Of a DNA stretch of 64,000 nucleotides, positions 48,831-60,133 are shown one piece after another; position 1 is the stretch's first letter; each line of letters begins with the position of its first letter. The stretch is from Drechslerella dactyloides. Taxonomy: Eukaryota > Ascomycota > Orbiliomycetes > Orbiliales > Orbiliaceae. A program made the translations under genes and the position numbers. The notes under the pieces were generated by a model. The model was not told the DNA's origin. It saw only the letters and a program-made list of their open reading frames with translations, and searched no databases. The stretch covers positions 1,612,001-1,676,000 of the forward strand of contig JAGTWJ010000001.1 in the NCBI GenBank assembly GCA_020064725.1. The letters run 5' to 3'.

Positions 48831-49572
48831 CTAAACTTGCCCGCTATCCGAATCGAGAGAAGGTGGCTGAGGTATAGGCCAAACTTTCTCACCAGGGGGA
48901 ACGGGGACCGCAGCAGCGTTAAGAATGATACTGGTGTATGAATAAACTCCAACGTAATGTATCAGGGCTCCCGCTCCTTCCTTGCCGAACATTTTCTCAG
49001 CTTTCGCCCAAAGCTCATTAGAAAGCGGCCCTTTTCTTCCAGGGCCGCCCATATTAATCAAGGCCCGTGCTAGCTCCCATGAGAAAATTTCCTGCTCTGT
49101 TCCCTCTGAGGGTTGCCTGCCCTCTATAACGTCCTGAATCTGTCTATCTGATAGTCCAACTCGCTTAGCAATGCGAACATGGCCATATAACTCGAATGGA
49201 GCGCCATAGTGTTCTCCAATGGTCAATATAACTATTTCGCGGCATTTGATCGGGAAACTTGGTATAGCGGCCAGCGACATAATATTCTGGCTCCAACCAT
49301 CGTATACCGGTTGTGGCAGATAGAGAAACTGAGTGAATGGGCCTAACACAGCCTTGGTTTTGGTATCCTGAAGAGTAAAACTAGAGCCATGTTAATTTGC
49401 ATCACAGAGTAAGCTCTGACGGCTCTGAATCAGGAAACAGCGATTGCTCAAATACGTACGTTCCAGGAGTAAAATACTTTGACATTTCATCAACAATTGT
49501 ATCATGGATACGCTTCTGGTCCGATCCAGGCTGAAGTGCTGCCTCGGCGATAGTGGGAAATCTTTCAGGCAT
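48831..49572 (-). CDS. Carboxymuconolactone decarboxylase-like (AhpD-fold) protein
   Basis: Two exons, 49572-49460 and 49380-48831, give 220 residues. The core matches the carboxymuconolactone-decarboxylase/AhpD fold: FPIKCREIVILTIGEHYGAPFELYGHVRIAKRVGLS, then a helix-rich C-terminal half. The AhpD redox pair CxxC is absent; the position reads GAPFELYGH. A peroxidase role is therefore unlikely, and a decarboxylase, dehydratase, isomerase or cyclase role is more plausible (inference). Such small proteins occur in fungal polyketide clusters, where some act as tailoring enzymes. The position between the synthase and the dehydrogenase supports membership in the same pathway. Start: ATG at 49572 opens the first exon; the frame is intact. 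Confidence 0.85.
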
Positions 49573-49722
49573 TTTTAAAGTCTTAAATTTATAAAGTTGA
49601 AAAATGTCTTAAAGAAAGAGAATGAAGAGTAAATAAGATGAGATTGATAATTAGACCTATCGAACTGCCGATCCTCTCAAAGAAAAATGTAGAAATTGTA
49701 GAATCTCGCTTCATCCTCATGC

Positions 49723-49965
49723 TCATATATATGGAACATCTCGTAGCTGTGGATATGTTGTAGCTGTGGCTCGATGAATCCAGACTCGGTATTCAAATGT
49801 GTACCTAGTCTCCAAGCCAGAGCTCCAGGGGCCACGAACATGGCCCGCAACGGCAGCATAAACCGCAGAAATGTACCCACATTCTAAGTAATCTTCAACT
49901 TCGGGAATAGGCGGTGATCCGTTAGTACGGCTGCGCAGGCACTTGCAGCGGCAGCCTAGACCATT
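49723..49965 (-). pseudogene. Coding-like fragment, unknown
   Basis: An 81-codon open stretch ending in TGA at 49723. It has no usable ATG and includes the balanced peptide EDYLECGYISAVYAAVAGHV. It may be the last exon of a lost gene. Family not recognised; chance remains possible. Confidence 0.25.
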
Positions 49966-50229
49966 TCAAGGAAGCACTGGCGATTTTAGGTACTATCTCG
50001 CGGAAGCAGTCGGGTCTGGAAACGGCTGATTGACACATCATGCGTCCCGGGCTAGCCATATAAGTGGAGGCGGCGGACGGATTAGTGATTAAGTTTGCCG
50101 AGAAAAATTAGCCTGCTCGCAGGGGACGCTAAGCGCGCAAATAGATATAACCCCCATTACTTTGCGGAGCTGGAGTCGTGCAACACACCCCATCGGAAGC
50201 GTTGACTATTTTGAAGTTCATGCCATCAA

Positions 50230-50520
50230 TTAGACTGTAGCTGCAAAATCATCGACGGTCTCAAAGCCAAGACTCTGAGTTATTCTGGCGTCGAGATTAC
50301 GAATCGCTGGTGTGAAAAATTGCGAACGTGCAGCAGAAGACACAGGCGAGACTATCCGCATCGGGCAGAATCCAACCCCACCAACGCGAAATTCATCGAG
50401 CAACAGCAATCGAGCGGAGTCAGCTTGACAAAATAGAAGTTGAGTGTTAAGCATTAAGTGATTGCCAAATTGCTCGAGAGTGTCAGTTGTGGGCGGTCGC
50501 TCTACAGAGGCATTCCTGCT
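50230..50520 (-). pseudogene. Coding-like fragment, unknown (orphan last exon?)
   Basis: Open frame of about 97 codons ending at 50230. It starts just after an in-frame TAA with no ATG for 20 codons, and a possible acceptor (GAGCAG) lies at its 5' end. Composition looks genuinely coding: SARLLLLDEFRVGGVGF, then FFTPAIRNLDARI. The sequence upstream leads straight into the dehydrogenase promoter, leaving little room for preceding exons. I read it as the remnant of a truncated gene. Confidence 0.35.
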
Positions 50521-50784
50521 CAATTATATGTCCAGTCATGACGTCAAATTTTGTCTCGGAATACTTTGTAGACTCTTAGAGCCTTCTAGGCGGTGAATAT
50601 ATATACTCGAGCATTTTGCCTCTCACGTCTCCCATTTTTACTATCACAAGAGCCAAATTTTGGTTGCTCTAAGACCAATATCTCTTAGAGCTACATATTT
50701 TACATACATCTAGCAGGACCAAGCCTCCTAGATATCTTGATTAACGTACAGACTCGTTAGTTGTATACTTTCCAAAGCTTAAGA

Positions 50785-51991
50785 ATGGCAGCTTCTCTAG
50801 AATCTCTACTATTGCCTGGGCAGGAGAGCCACATTTTTCTTCCCGATAATATTCTTCCCCCTACAGAGACAAGCGTCTCAAATCTCTTCTCACTGAAGGG
50901 AAAGACGGCGATCGTCACTGGTGGTGGTGCCGGTAAGCAATCTTGACGTCAAGATTATAGCACGGCATCTTTTCTTGGCCAGCTTATATTGATAGACTCG
51001 TTCGAATTTAGGCATCGGCTTCGCAATCGTTGAGGCTTTTGCAGAGGTAGGGGCCAATGTGGCCTTGTGGTATATGTCCAGCAAAGAAGCCGTTGCCAAA
51101 GCAGCCAAGGTTTCAAAGACCTATGGAGTTACTTGTAGGTGCCAGCCGAATCCTTTCGTCTCGATGGCTTGTCGTATGTGGTAAATATCACGGGTGCTAA
51201 TCAAGTTATACACTGTCCGACATAAAGGTAAGGCATATCGAGTCACTATCACTGATGAAAAGTCGGTTAGTGACGCCATAGATGAGGTTGTCAGGGACCT
51301 CAACGGCCGTCTGGATATATTTGTTGCCAACGCCGGCATTGCGTGGGTAAACGGCCGCATCATCGACTGTGACATGGAGAACTTCCAAAACATATTCAAC
51401 ATTAACTTTATGAGCGCTTTGTATGCTGCAAAAGCAGCAGGCAAACACTTTGAGCGCCAGAAGAAAGAAGGCACCAACATCGATGGCGAGAAACTTCAGA
51501 ACTTTCATTCCGGCTCTTTCATCTTGAATTCTAGTATTGCTAGTGCTAGGCAGCTCATGCCGCATGCCAGCACCCCATATAATATAACGAAAGCTGCCTT
51601 AACCCACTTTGCAAGATGTCTTGCTATTGAATGGGTCCAATTCGCCCGCGTCAATTCGATTAGCCCAGGATACGTCTCGACTGAGATGCTGGATAATGTC
51701 CCATCGGTCATCAGGGACCCCTGGAAGAAAAGAACGCCATTAGGGTAGGCGGATCGATATCTGCTCTATCAATGAATTTTACCATATGCTAACCCTGGGT
51801 TTTGCAGTCGGGAGGGTACTGTTGCGGAAATGAAGGGCGCGTTCCTCTATTTCGCTAGCGATGCATCAAGCTTCACAACCGGAGCAAATCTTTTCGTTGA
51901 TGGAGGCGTAAGTGACAAGGCTGCTGACAATCTAACTCTAATATGTATACGGTTTTGCTGACATTCCCCATGATAGTATACCTGTGTATAG
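50785..51991 (+). CDS. Short-chain dehydrogenase/reductase (classical SDR)
   Basis: NAD(P)-dependent oxidoreductase with Rossmann fold. Five exons (50785-50932, 51012-51134, 51228-51744, 51808-51907, 51977-51991) give 300 residues. The cofactor motif TGGGAGIGFAI (about residues 45-55) is split by intron 1. NAG is in the expected place (FVANAG). The catalytic set is present: Ser in FILNSSIAS, and the YxxxK motif in TPYNITKAAL. The C-terminus LFVDGGYTCV, completed by a 15-nt last exon, is typical of sorbitol/mannitol-type SDRs. Likely role: reduction or oxidation of a pathway intermediate. Substrate is unknown and the link to the synthase rests on position only. The ATG at 50785 is followed by a 35-residue N-terminal extension common in this group. 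Confidence 0.9.
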
Positions 51992-52778
51992 ATTTTGAGC
52001 GAGGCCGCGGAATGGGCGACATTGGGCTAGCTGATCTCACGCAATTAATTAATTTCCTTTGAGAAAATGATTGATGAGCTGGACTTGTATTCTTGTGTCC
52101 GTGTTGTGCCTGTTTCCGAATCCTTTTTACTTGAGTTCAGATACTGCCGAGTTTGAAGTTCAAATTGTCTGCGAGGGTTCTGCCGGTGGAAATTCTCCTC
52201 AGACTTTCTATGGATTTCTGGCTGGAGATTACGGTTCTGGTTGATCAAGTTTAAAGTACAATGGGCGAGCTCGCGAGGGTTTGATAGGAAAACTCGTTTG
52301 ACATGTCGTCTGAATTTTTATTAATCATCAGATGCAATATAATCTAAGTGCATTCTGCACCTAACGCATATATACGCCCGATTCAGATCTGAGTGAACCC
52401 TTACATGATGCATGGTTGACATCCTCGTGGCTGCACGATCACGGCCCCCGGTCCAGTTAAAGCTCTAGTTTCTACTTAAACCTCACGTTTTCGGCGAACA
52501 GGAATAGATTGACTAAAGATAACGCCCGAACAAGCAAGCGAAAGAAGAAAATTACGGACCAGTACGGAGTGGGGGCCCAGGGATATGGAACGCTCATTGA
52601 TTAGAAACGTCATTTGAGTCGGTGTACATGTACTTTATATCTATAGATCTATCGCGCCATCGATGAGACTAGTCCCTTCGCAGAATTGATCCCGCTTGGA
52701 CCAACATCTCCGATACTTTGCGCTATATTTCTTTTTGCTTGTGTTGCCCTGAGTTCTTTCTCCGTTCGATAAAATTTA
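51992..52778. other. Intergenic spacer between convergent genes
   Basis: About 790 bp between the dehydrogenase 3' end and the ligase pseudogene 3' end. AT-rich; no feature seen. Confidence 0.5.
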
Positions 52779-54340
52779 TCACCTTGGAACCGTTGCACTC
52801 TTTTCAAATCCATTAAGATCGCTAAGAAAGACGATTGTGAGGAGGTGTCGAACCACTGGTAGGACGTTAAAGAAAGATGATAGGGAGTCCCGTATAGTAC
52901 CTTCAGGGGCGGGGTTGTATTTGGCGTCTCCTATCGAGCGGTATATGCGAATCTCCATCCGAGTTTGTTTTAATTCTGTCGTTTCCAGTATAACTTGCCA
53001 TTGTAAGATGCCCCAGCCCGAACTTTTGAGAAAGGAGTTGATATTTTGAAATTGATAATATTCGGCCATCCACTCGAAGCTGAACCGGCGATCGCGCCCA
53101 TAAACTCGGACAAGTTGAAAATTTTCAGTTTCGGTCGGAGGGGTACCCAGACTATCTTCCTTGGGGAAAGGACGCAAATTTCCGAGATCTCCTGTGACAT
53201 ATCGGAGTAGAGGATGACACAGCCGCGAAAGCGATGTCTGTATTATGATGCCGGTTTCTCCATTCGGAAGTATGGAAATATTCTCTATCGCCCTCGCTGG
53301 CAATGTGCTCAGCGACGCATCGATAGCAGATGCAGGTAAGATCTCAATTCTCATCGCCCTCGTGTTGAAAATAAAGTCCATTCCATCATCATCGGGCTCC
53401 CCGGTCAAAGCGAGGTTTGCAACAGCCCAAGGTCCTGCCTCTGCACTGCCTATATATAGTGGAGAATATCTTCACTCCTTAAAAAACCAAAGCAATCAAT
53501 GGTCTTTGTTCTCTGTTAAGTGGCTCAGAGGTATATATGACTTTTGGTGATATTGATCCGCGATTGCTCCCCCGGTGGCAGAAGGGCCACAAAATTAGCA
53601 AAGGCGAGACTTCGGAATCCATCTCCGGATAGGGTGTTGATTCGGTTGTCTGTGATAGCCTTGGCTATAGAAGCAAGTGGCAGCAGTGCGCCTGCGCAAA
53701 GAACAGAGGCGCCAGCAGTCTCGAAAATCTCCGTAACAAGATCTAGAGCTCTAAAAGGAGGTGCAATCTGTTAGACCCCCACGTCAGATACCGGCTCCAC
53801 TGTCTGAATATTTTCCGCATCTGTAAAACTTTCCGGATACGTGCATTGATAGCACACGGTCGCCAGGCGATATCAGGCCGCAAGTTCTAGCCAAGGCACC
53901 GGCTGCGCTTCTTTGTCTCCGATTTCCTATAGAATCTGTTGCAAAAACCATTGGGATACCACCGAACCCTCCACCCGTAGTACTTAGATAGGCAGACTCC
54001 CAGAAAGTATTTTCGGGTTGGGATCGACCGTCAACTTTCATCAGAATAGTCAACATTCGAATATTTTGCTGTCGCATGGAGACCACCTACAATCTATCCT
54101 TATTAGTCAAAGGTATAGCATTGAGGCCGACATCTTCGTAAGAACTGTCTATTCCGTCGATTATCTTACGGACCTCTTCTACCGTTGGGGGATATGCAAT
54201 ATCTGGGTTGTAAAAGGGATGGCGGTTCGCGACGGCAATTACTTGCTTTAGACTGTATGCGTTCTGCATTTCAACACTTTGCTGAGCTACCTCGCCTATG
54301 ATCGATTCTGAGCAAAAGTCCGGTAGAAGTGCTTATGGTA
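52779..54340 (-). pseudogene. PaaK-like CoA ligase / adenylating-enzyme pseudogene
   Basis: Colinear fragments on the minus strand resemble phenylacetate-CoA-ligase-type adenylating enzymes. An N-terminal part (HPFYNPDIAYPPTVEEVRK) is followed by the phosphate-binding loop STTGGGFGGIPMVF, then ASVLCAGALLPL, and a C-terminal part with LLRYVTGDLG and FFNVLPVVRHLL. Several lesions separate them. There is an in-frame TAG at 54087-54089. The donor of an otherwise good intron near 53825 reads AT instead of GT. Frameshifts occur near 53535 (an extra base in an A run) and near 53455, with a further shift near 52795 that removes the expected C-terminus. No ATG precedes the most N-terminal conserved residues. 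A functional gene would have activated a carboxylic acid by adenylation. It sits beside the dehydrogenase, so it may be a lost member of the polyketide cluster. Confidence 0.75.
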
Positions 54341-55590
54341 TGGCTTCGACGTATAAGAAGTACAGTAGGGTTTTGTCTCGTAAGTTTAAACCAGACGGTC
54401 AACTAGGGTCTAAGGAGGAAAGGTATCGCTACTACCTAGGTATATATTACGTAGTGTCTTTGAGTGTGGTATAACAGAGCTAGTGTACATACATGTGGCT
54501 TATGACTTACCGACCAAATAATCTTCGATAAATCTTTGAGGTTCTCCTGGTCTTAGAGCGGTATACAAAGGTAATATATCCTTTTATTTAGCGTTCTCAC
54601 GTTACGGACGATGGCCTGGAGTATAGTGGCAGCATGCGCGTCCTACGCCAACGTTGTATTCCTAGAGATTTCAAACCTCGTGTTTGGCAGGAACCACCGG
54701 ATATGACTGGATATCATCTGAGAATCTCGTTGCGGATCCCTAACTAAGTTCCCTCGCAAAGTTAAGCGTTTCAGTGGTGCAAGACTTAGTAGGTACCCTG
54801 GCACAACTCCCATGGATTCATAGTTGCCATAACTTCGGCGTACGCCAGAATAGAAATGGTCCAGCTCGTTTCTAGTAAACCTCACCTTCGAAGCTCCGGA
54901 GGTTTAACCAACCTCAAGCAATGAGTGTATCTTTGATGTATGCGGATCTAGCCAGCCTTTTCTAAGCTGCTTAGGTCTACGAACATAACAACAGTTGTAT
55001 GCCGATCTTCGGCCCGGATCGATTTGCAGCCTGGTTCTTCGCAGTTGGCCAATTGTTAGTTACTTAACCACAGGGGACCGCCGTGCTAGATCGCGCACCG
55101 CTACCATGCATCTTCGGGCGGCTAGTCTCAAGGTCTTTGTTTGCCTTCTAGATGTCGCAGTGTTGTTGTTGCTGTTGCACACGAAGAATGCGGACTGCAT
55201 TTGCGCGCACATTGCCTTCGCAATAGCACCTTTGAATACCCTAGCAGTGGCAAGCCCGGCACACAACTCCGAGAACACAGACACGCACAACTTGAATTAA
55301 CGTGTTGGAGGCGTCGATATCGCAATCGCCTAATGTTCGTATCAACAAGTCGCGATACCTTAACCCAGCTCGTTTTGGTGTCGTCTGTTGGAGCCATCCC
55401 AATAGTGGAACTTCCAGCAGATTCTCGGCGGAACCAGGATGTGCATGCAATTGTGTTATAATGGATGGTCATATAATTGGCGATGTGTGTTGCCATCTTC
55501 GTTCAGCCGGAGCTTCATGTCTCAGCAATGATAAAATAAATCAATAATGGCTGTACAGTTGGCGCGCAAGCAAGGCGCCTTTCTTTCCTA
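54341..55590. other. Intergenic region, no supported gene
   Basis: 1.25 kb with only short motif-free frames. Contains a palindromic ACCTAGGT at 54434-54441. Confidence 0.5.
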
Positions 55591-55593
55591 CAG

Positions 55594-55680
55594 TATATAA
55601 ATGCCACCTCTTCCCTCCTCCTTCTTCGTTCCTCCCTCTTCCTTTCTCCTTCCTCCATCATCCCTCCTCCCTCCTCTCTC
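55594..55680 (+). promoter_or_regulatory. TATA box followed by pyrimidine-rich tract
   Basis: TATATAA at 55594-55600 is followed by an almost pure C/T tract to 55680, then an ACAATGG context at about 55738-55744. In filamentous fungi this TATA-plus-CT arrangement marks strongly expressed genes. Here it precedes the broken recombinase-like frame. Confidence 0.55.
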
Positions 55681-55740
55681 GATACTAACTATTCCAAACT
55701 CCTCACCGCCCTGCTGGCATCGTCAGCTCTTCCAGAAACA

Positions 55741-57075
55741 ATGGAAGCTCAAGTTGCATTTGCATGTCACAGTTTAGTTCTTCGAGACTGCCGGTGCTGA
55801 TTCGAGGTGAGTGTTCGTGTTGAGTATGTTGCCCACCCAGATTATAGCCCTTGATAATGGCTGTCGCGGATCTGGACTGCAGTTAGCCGAGATGCCACCT
55901 AAAGGCAAGAAGGTCTCGAGCATAGAGGCCAGACTGGCACGGATGGACGAAATAGGCGTAGAGGCCATGAAAGCGAAGGCTAAGGAGCTGTCCGATGAGT
56001 CGCAGAATTATCTGCCGATCTCGCAAGCGACTCGTGTTGCCTACGATCGGAGTCATGATGAAGGCCGAAGGACTGGAGACACCAGAGAGTTTGTGGCGGG
56101 TACGTGTATCTGCCGTCCATACCTTGTAGACACAAAATTTGTTAACTCATCTGTAGGCGGATAAGTTTATCCAATATTGCAAGGATTACTTTTCGCATCC
56201 GGTCCAGGCGGGCATGAAGGGCAAGATCACGACCAACTGGCAGACGTACACCCTACTTCATCGCAAGAACGCGCTCGCTCTCTGGGCCATCTACAAACTG
56301 GACATTGAATTTTCGATGATCTACCCTACGTGGACGCGACTTATTCATGGGCATATTTTCATGCTCGCGGATGAATATATGGTTGTGGTACTGTGGTACT
56401 GTAGCCTCACCAAATGTATATACTACGGACTCGAGGAGCTTGACTCCTGCTGGAATTAATACTCGCGAGAACTTCCGGCATGGAGTATGCGTTCCAAAGC
56501 TATGTGACGTGGCATTCACGATGGCAGTTATTCGACCATCTGGCAGGATCCCTCAGCAAGGACAAGCACTCCCCGGACCAGTTCAAAACGTAGGAGGACA
56601 TCACGTTCTCTGGTCGACTGCCAGCTCGTACGCTAAAACTGGAGATGCTATTGCACTGGTTGAAGAAAAAACGCGAACTGCAGAAGATACGTCCATCTAG
56701 AATGCAATCAATGTGTCCTAGATTCCACATCACACCACGCAACCGGATTCAGGACCTTCCTTGCGATCTCACAACCAGCTTGACGATACTCGCGATTAAG
56801 CAGGGACGCGTGCCCTTCAAAGATATGTCCGTATTGGAAGAGTTCATCAATGATGGCAAGTTGCCAGCGAACATACCTTTCAACCGCCGATTCAACCGTG
56901 CCACCATATTCTCAAGCCGCGAGTTGGAAAACCAGATCTCACAAACTTGCCCTTGCACTCTGATGCCTAAGTCGAGAAGGATATTAGGTGAAACAAAGAA
57001 CGTCCGTCGCAAGCTACACGGAAAAGAGCGTGTCCAGGTTCTCTGCGTGCGTGTTCAGTTTCCTTTGTCGTGAGC
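55741..57075 (+). pseudogene. DUF3435/FluG-like (tyrosine-recombinase family) relic
   Basis: Several colinear plus-strand blocks look like one decayed gene. The N-terminal block runs from MPPKGKKVSSIEARLARMDE to LPISQATRVAYDRS (55892-56098). A second holds KITTNWQTYTLLHRKNAL (56160-56400). A third holds EYAFQSYVTWHSRWQLFDHL and, after a TAG, EDITFSGRLPARTLKLEMLLHWLKK (56480-56700). A fourth holds DLTTSLTILAIKQGRVPFKD and FNRRFNRATIFSSRE (56700-57075). The order and spacing resemble my recollection of DUF3435/FluG-domain proteins, which include the tyrosine recombinases that move Starship elements. The family call is an inference from memory. At least one in-frame stop (near 56599-56601) and unmatched splice phases near 56100-56160 show it is not functional. 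No catalytic Tyr could be placed. Confidence 0.45.
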
Positions 57076-58261
57076 AACAGCTTCAGAACAATGAGTCCAA
57101 GCTGTCCAGCGCTCTGCAACTACTTTTGGACAACTATGATGTACCGTTCATCCATTGAAACACATGAAGAACAGCTGTAGATTATATAAAACAAAAAGGC
57201 TCATTCTGCAAGTCGCCAGGACAAGTACCATAGTCATTTGTCAAGATACAGTATCTGCATCTTATATACCTACTTTTCAAAAGGTATCATACAGATATTC
57301 ATTGACTATTGTATCTCCACACCTGATATACCAAACACTTACCATAAATTACTGGTCTTCCAAGTAGTAGTCAATAAGTAAGCATTGGCTCGACAGACAA
57401 CCCACAGCCTTTCGCGCAATCAAGGAGGTTGCCTACCCTGAACAAAAACCAGTTAGATAGAAGGATAAATTGGCTTAAATCTAAACTACTGATTAGTTAT
57501 ACGCTGGAAACAGTCCGGGATCCTGGCGCCAGCGAGGGATTGCGGAAACAGGGTTGGCATCTTACAGACATGGACAGTTGCTTAGTGCTTAGACAGTATA
57601 CAGTCGTTATAATAAGAATAGGGCGAGGCTTTAAGCCTAATCGTCTTTCAAACAAACACCCCCCAATCGAGAAATGAGCAGAACCATCAGCATAAAAACC
57701 AACAGGAGACAGGAGGATCTTGCGCGCGATACTGGCAGGCCCCATATGCGGGGCAGAGCTTGCTCCCTCGAAATCAAGCCCTAGGTCACATTTTCACACA
57801 CACAAGGGAAAGGTTAGTGATCAATAAATATATCATGGCATGAGGCCTGTGATAGGCTGGCTGCAAGGTCTGCATGGTGTTCGGATAAAAGGTGCTATAT
57901 GTAGAGTAGTATCGGGTGTAGGGCATGTTTGATAGCTGATTCATGATTCAGCAATTAGCAGGACTAGAAAAAAATGAATCATCTAGAAGCATTATGATAA
58001 CTTTAGCTACTTAAAGAAGACTTATTTTAATGAGGTACTTCGGACCAATATAAATAAGAGTATGCATCTGTGTATATATCAGGTACTTGCTGAATCAGCT
58101 AAGCCATTTGGAAAAAAGTTGCCTTCAGAAGACGCCACTGTGTGCACATGTAATATCCGATATCTGCCGCTAGAGAGTTTTCTGCCATCTACGCTCGTAA
58201 TACCTACAAACTGGACATGCATGTCGCTCCTGCTTTCGGTCGTTGGTTAAAATTAAACATC
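57076..58261. other. Intergenic, AT-rich right border of the accessory island
   Basis: 1.2 kb of AT-rich sequence without a supported gene. It ends at the 3' end of the GPI mannosyltransferase gene. Confidence 0.5.
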
Positions 58262-60133
58262 CTATGTTAGGCACCAAACGATCACATCGCCTTTTCGCCT
58301 CCAATCATCATGCCAGTGGCTGTTGAAAAACCGCTTGCATTCTCGATACCGACCCATCCGCTGGTCGACCATCAGGTATTCCTTCACGAGTTCCCCCGTC
58401 GCCTCGAACGTAATTAGCTTGTCCGGCCAGAGAGTCTCGGGTTCCACTACGGTCGCATGTGTCTGCGTTGGCGGTGGGCCAAATTTCTCCGCTAGCCATG
58501 CTGCTGGATTCGCGTAGAACTGATCAGCTTCATCCATATAGGTCTTCCGCTCTTCCAAAGACAGTCCGACCGGCGGCTCGCATGTCAGGAACCACATGCT
58601 CATCTTGCTCTTTCTCATCGCTGCGTCCCAAAGGTAGCTTCCGTAGGGCGTGGAGTGACAGGGCATCAGGAATCCGACTCTGGCTGCCCCACCCGGGCGT
58701 TCCGGCTCTAGCTTGCCGCTGGAGTAGTGCTCTACCCGAAGCCAATTGACGACATCGACTACGCCGCGCTGATGTATGTAGCTTGTGTAATATGCTATTG
58801 GGAGATTGATCATCACCATTGCAGCGATTACCCGGTCGCGTTTCCAGCTGCTAGGCAGCGCGGGCAGCCCGACGCCGGCCATCAGGACGTGGAAAATTGG
58901 TAACAAGGGGTATAGGAACCGCACTTCTTTGTGTCTGGTGATCATGAAGGCAATGGGCACACAGTTTGCAAGCACAGTGAGGTGGCGAATCGAGGAGTTT
59001 GGAGAAAGCAGTCCTTTGTACAAAGAAAAGATCGCAAGAGGAAGGTACCCCGTTAGCAGCAGCGGGATGCCTTGGCTATAGTAGTAGTGCCATGGACTAA
59101 CGCCGTAGAATTCCGAGATCGATTGTGTGACGTTCAGGCGATAGAATTCGATGAAAGGCAGCGTGATGCGGCGATAGAATATATAGTCCATGGCGGCGTT
59201 CAGGAGAAGAATAACAGCACTGGTGAGGGTGATTAGAATGTAGCAAGAATGACGTTGGGACGCGGTGTTTGGAGATACCTGACAAAGCTGATCTGGATTA
59301 CTGCCTTTGCTCTATCTGTGAGATTTGGGAGTCGCTCGAGCAGCAGGGCCCCAATTGCCCATGAGATGAGACCGTTCGTAGGACGGACCGTGAAAGCCAA
59401 AGCGGCGAAGATGCTCGCCAAAGTGAGGTCACTATATTGCACAATGGTATGAGAAGTCGTGTTCTGCAAAAATGGGAGGACAATTGCTAACCTTGACTTG
59501 AATGCTTTCCACGGCCAATAAGACATCCCAACGATCGTCAGCGTCGTCTCTAGGCAATTAGAAAACGTTCTAGCAGAGCAGAACCAGTTCCATGCACTAC
59601 ATATGCTTAGCAGTAGCTATAGTACCTCGTTAGCCATAGTCGTAGGAATAGTTCGTAATCTTGAAGACTAACAGCATAATTCCCTGCTCTATCGCCCCAG
59701 AGCTTTCTGGCCAGGATACCGGTATATACATCTCCTATGGCTGCAGTGAGCGCGCCGACTATCTTTGGCGCTACAACCAGCAACTCGGCATTCGTTGACG
59801 GCGCAAGTTCGAACGCCCTGGCGAAGGCGTCGACTATAAAATAAACGCACTGGAAAATCGAGGGATACAAGACAGAGCGGAGGGCATGGTTCCATTCCTA
59901 AGTTGTGTATCATCTTCATTAGCTAGTGTTCCGATATAAAAACCCACAGGAAACACTTCACGAACCCATGTCACATAACCAGGGCTGTTTCGGCGCCAGC
60001 TGGCGGCTATCTCTAGTGACTGAAAGTATTCATCCGGTTGGAAGAAGGTCGATAGCGTCAAGGCATTCAGGAGTCTGATTCCGAGCACTACTAGAAAGAC
60101 CACGGTGGTCGAAGTCCCGAAAAATGAAGGCAT
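58262..60133 (-). CDS. GPI10: GPI mannosyltransferase III (GPI10 / PIG-B)
   Basis: ER membrane glycosyltransferase (GT22) adding the third mannose, alpha-1,2-linked, to the GPI-anchor precursor, using dolichol-phosphate mannose. Five exons (60133-59957, 59897-59673, 59616-59492, 59431-59279, 59219-58262) give 545 residues in one frame. Motifs: FFQPDEYFQSLE in the first luminal loop holds the acidic residues of GT22 enzymes. SAWNWFCSARTFSNCLET and TVRPTNGLISW follow, then the signature HKEVRFLYPLLP. About ten hydrophobic segments are visible. The C-terminal 180 residues include GFLMPCHSTPYGSYLW, characteristic of GPI10/PIG-B and absent from the related ALG9, ALG12 and SMP3 types. Start: ATG at 60133; upstream codons are open but contain no ATG. 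An essential gene in yeast, so it marks the return to core genome. Confidence 0.93.

Larger units (their letters stand above)
49573..50784. other. Spacer between divergent decarboxylase-like and dehydrogenase genes, with coding scraps
   Basis: 1.2 kb upstream of both neighbours. It should hold a shared promoter, but the minus strand also carries two open fragments with protein-like composition (listed separately), so a broken gene may have lain here. A TATATATA sequence occurs at 50598-50605. Confidence 0.45.
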
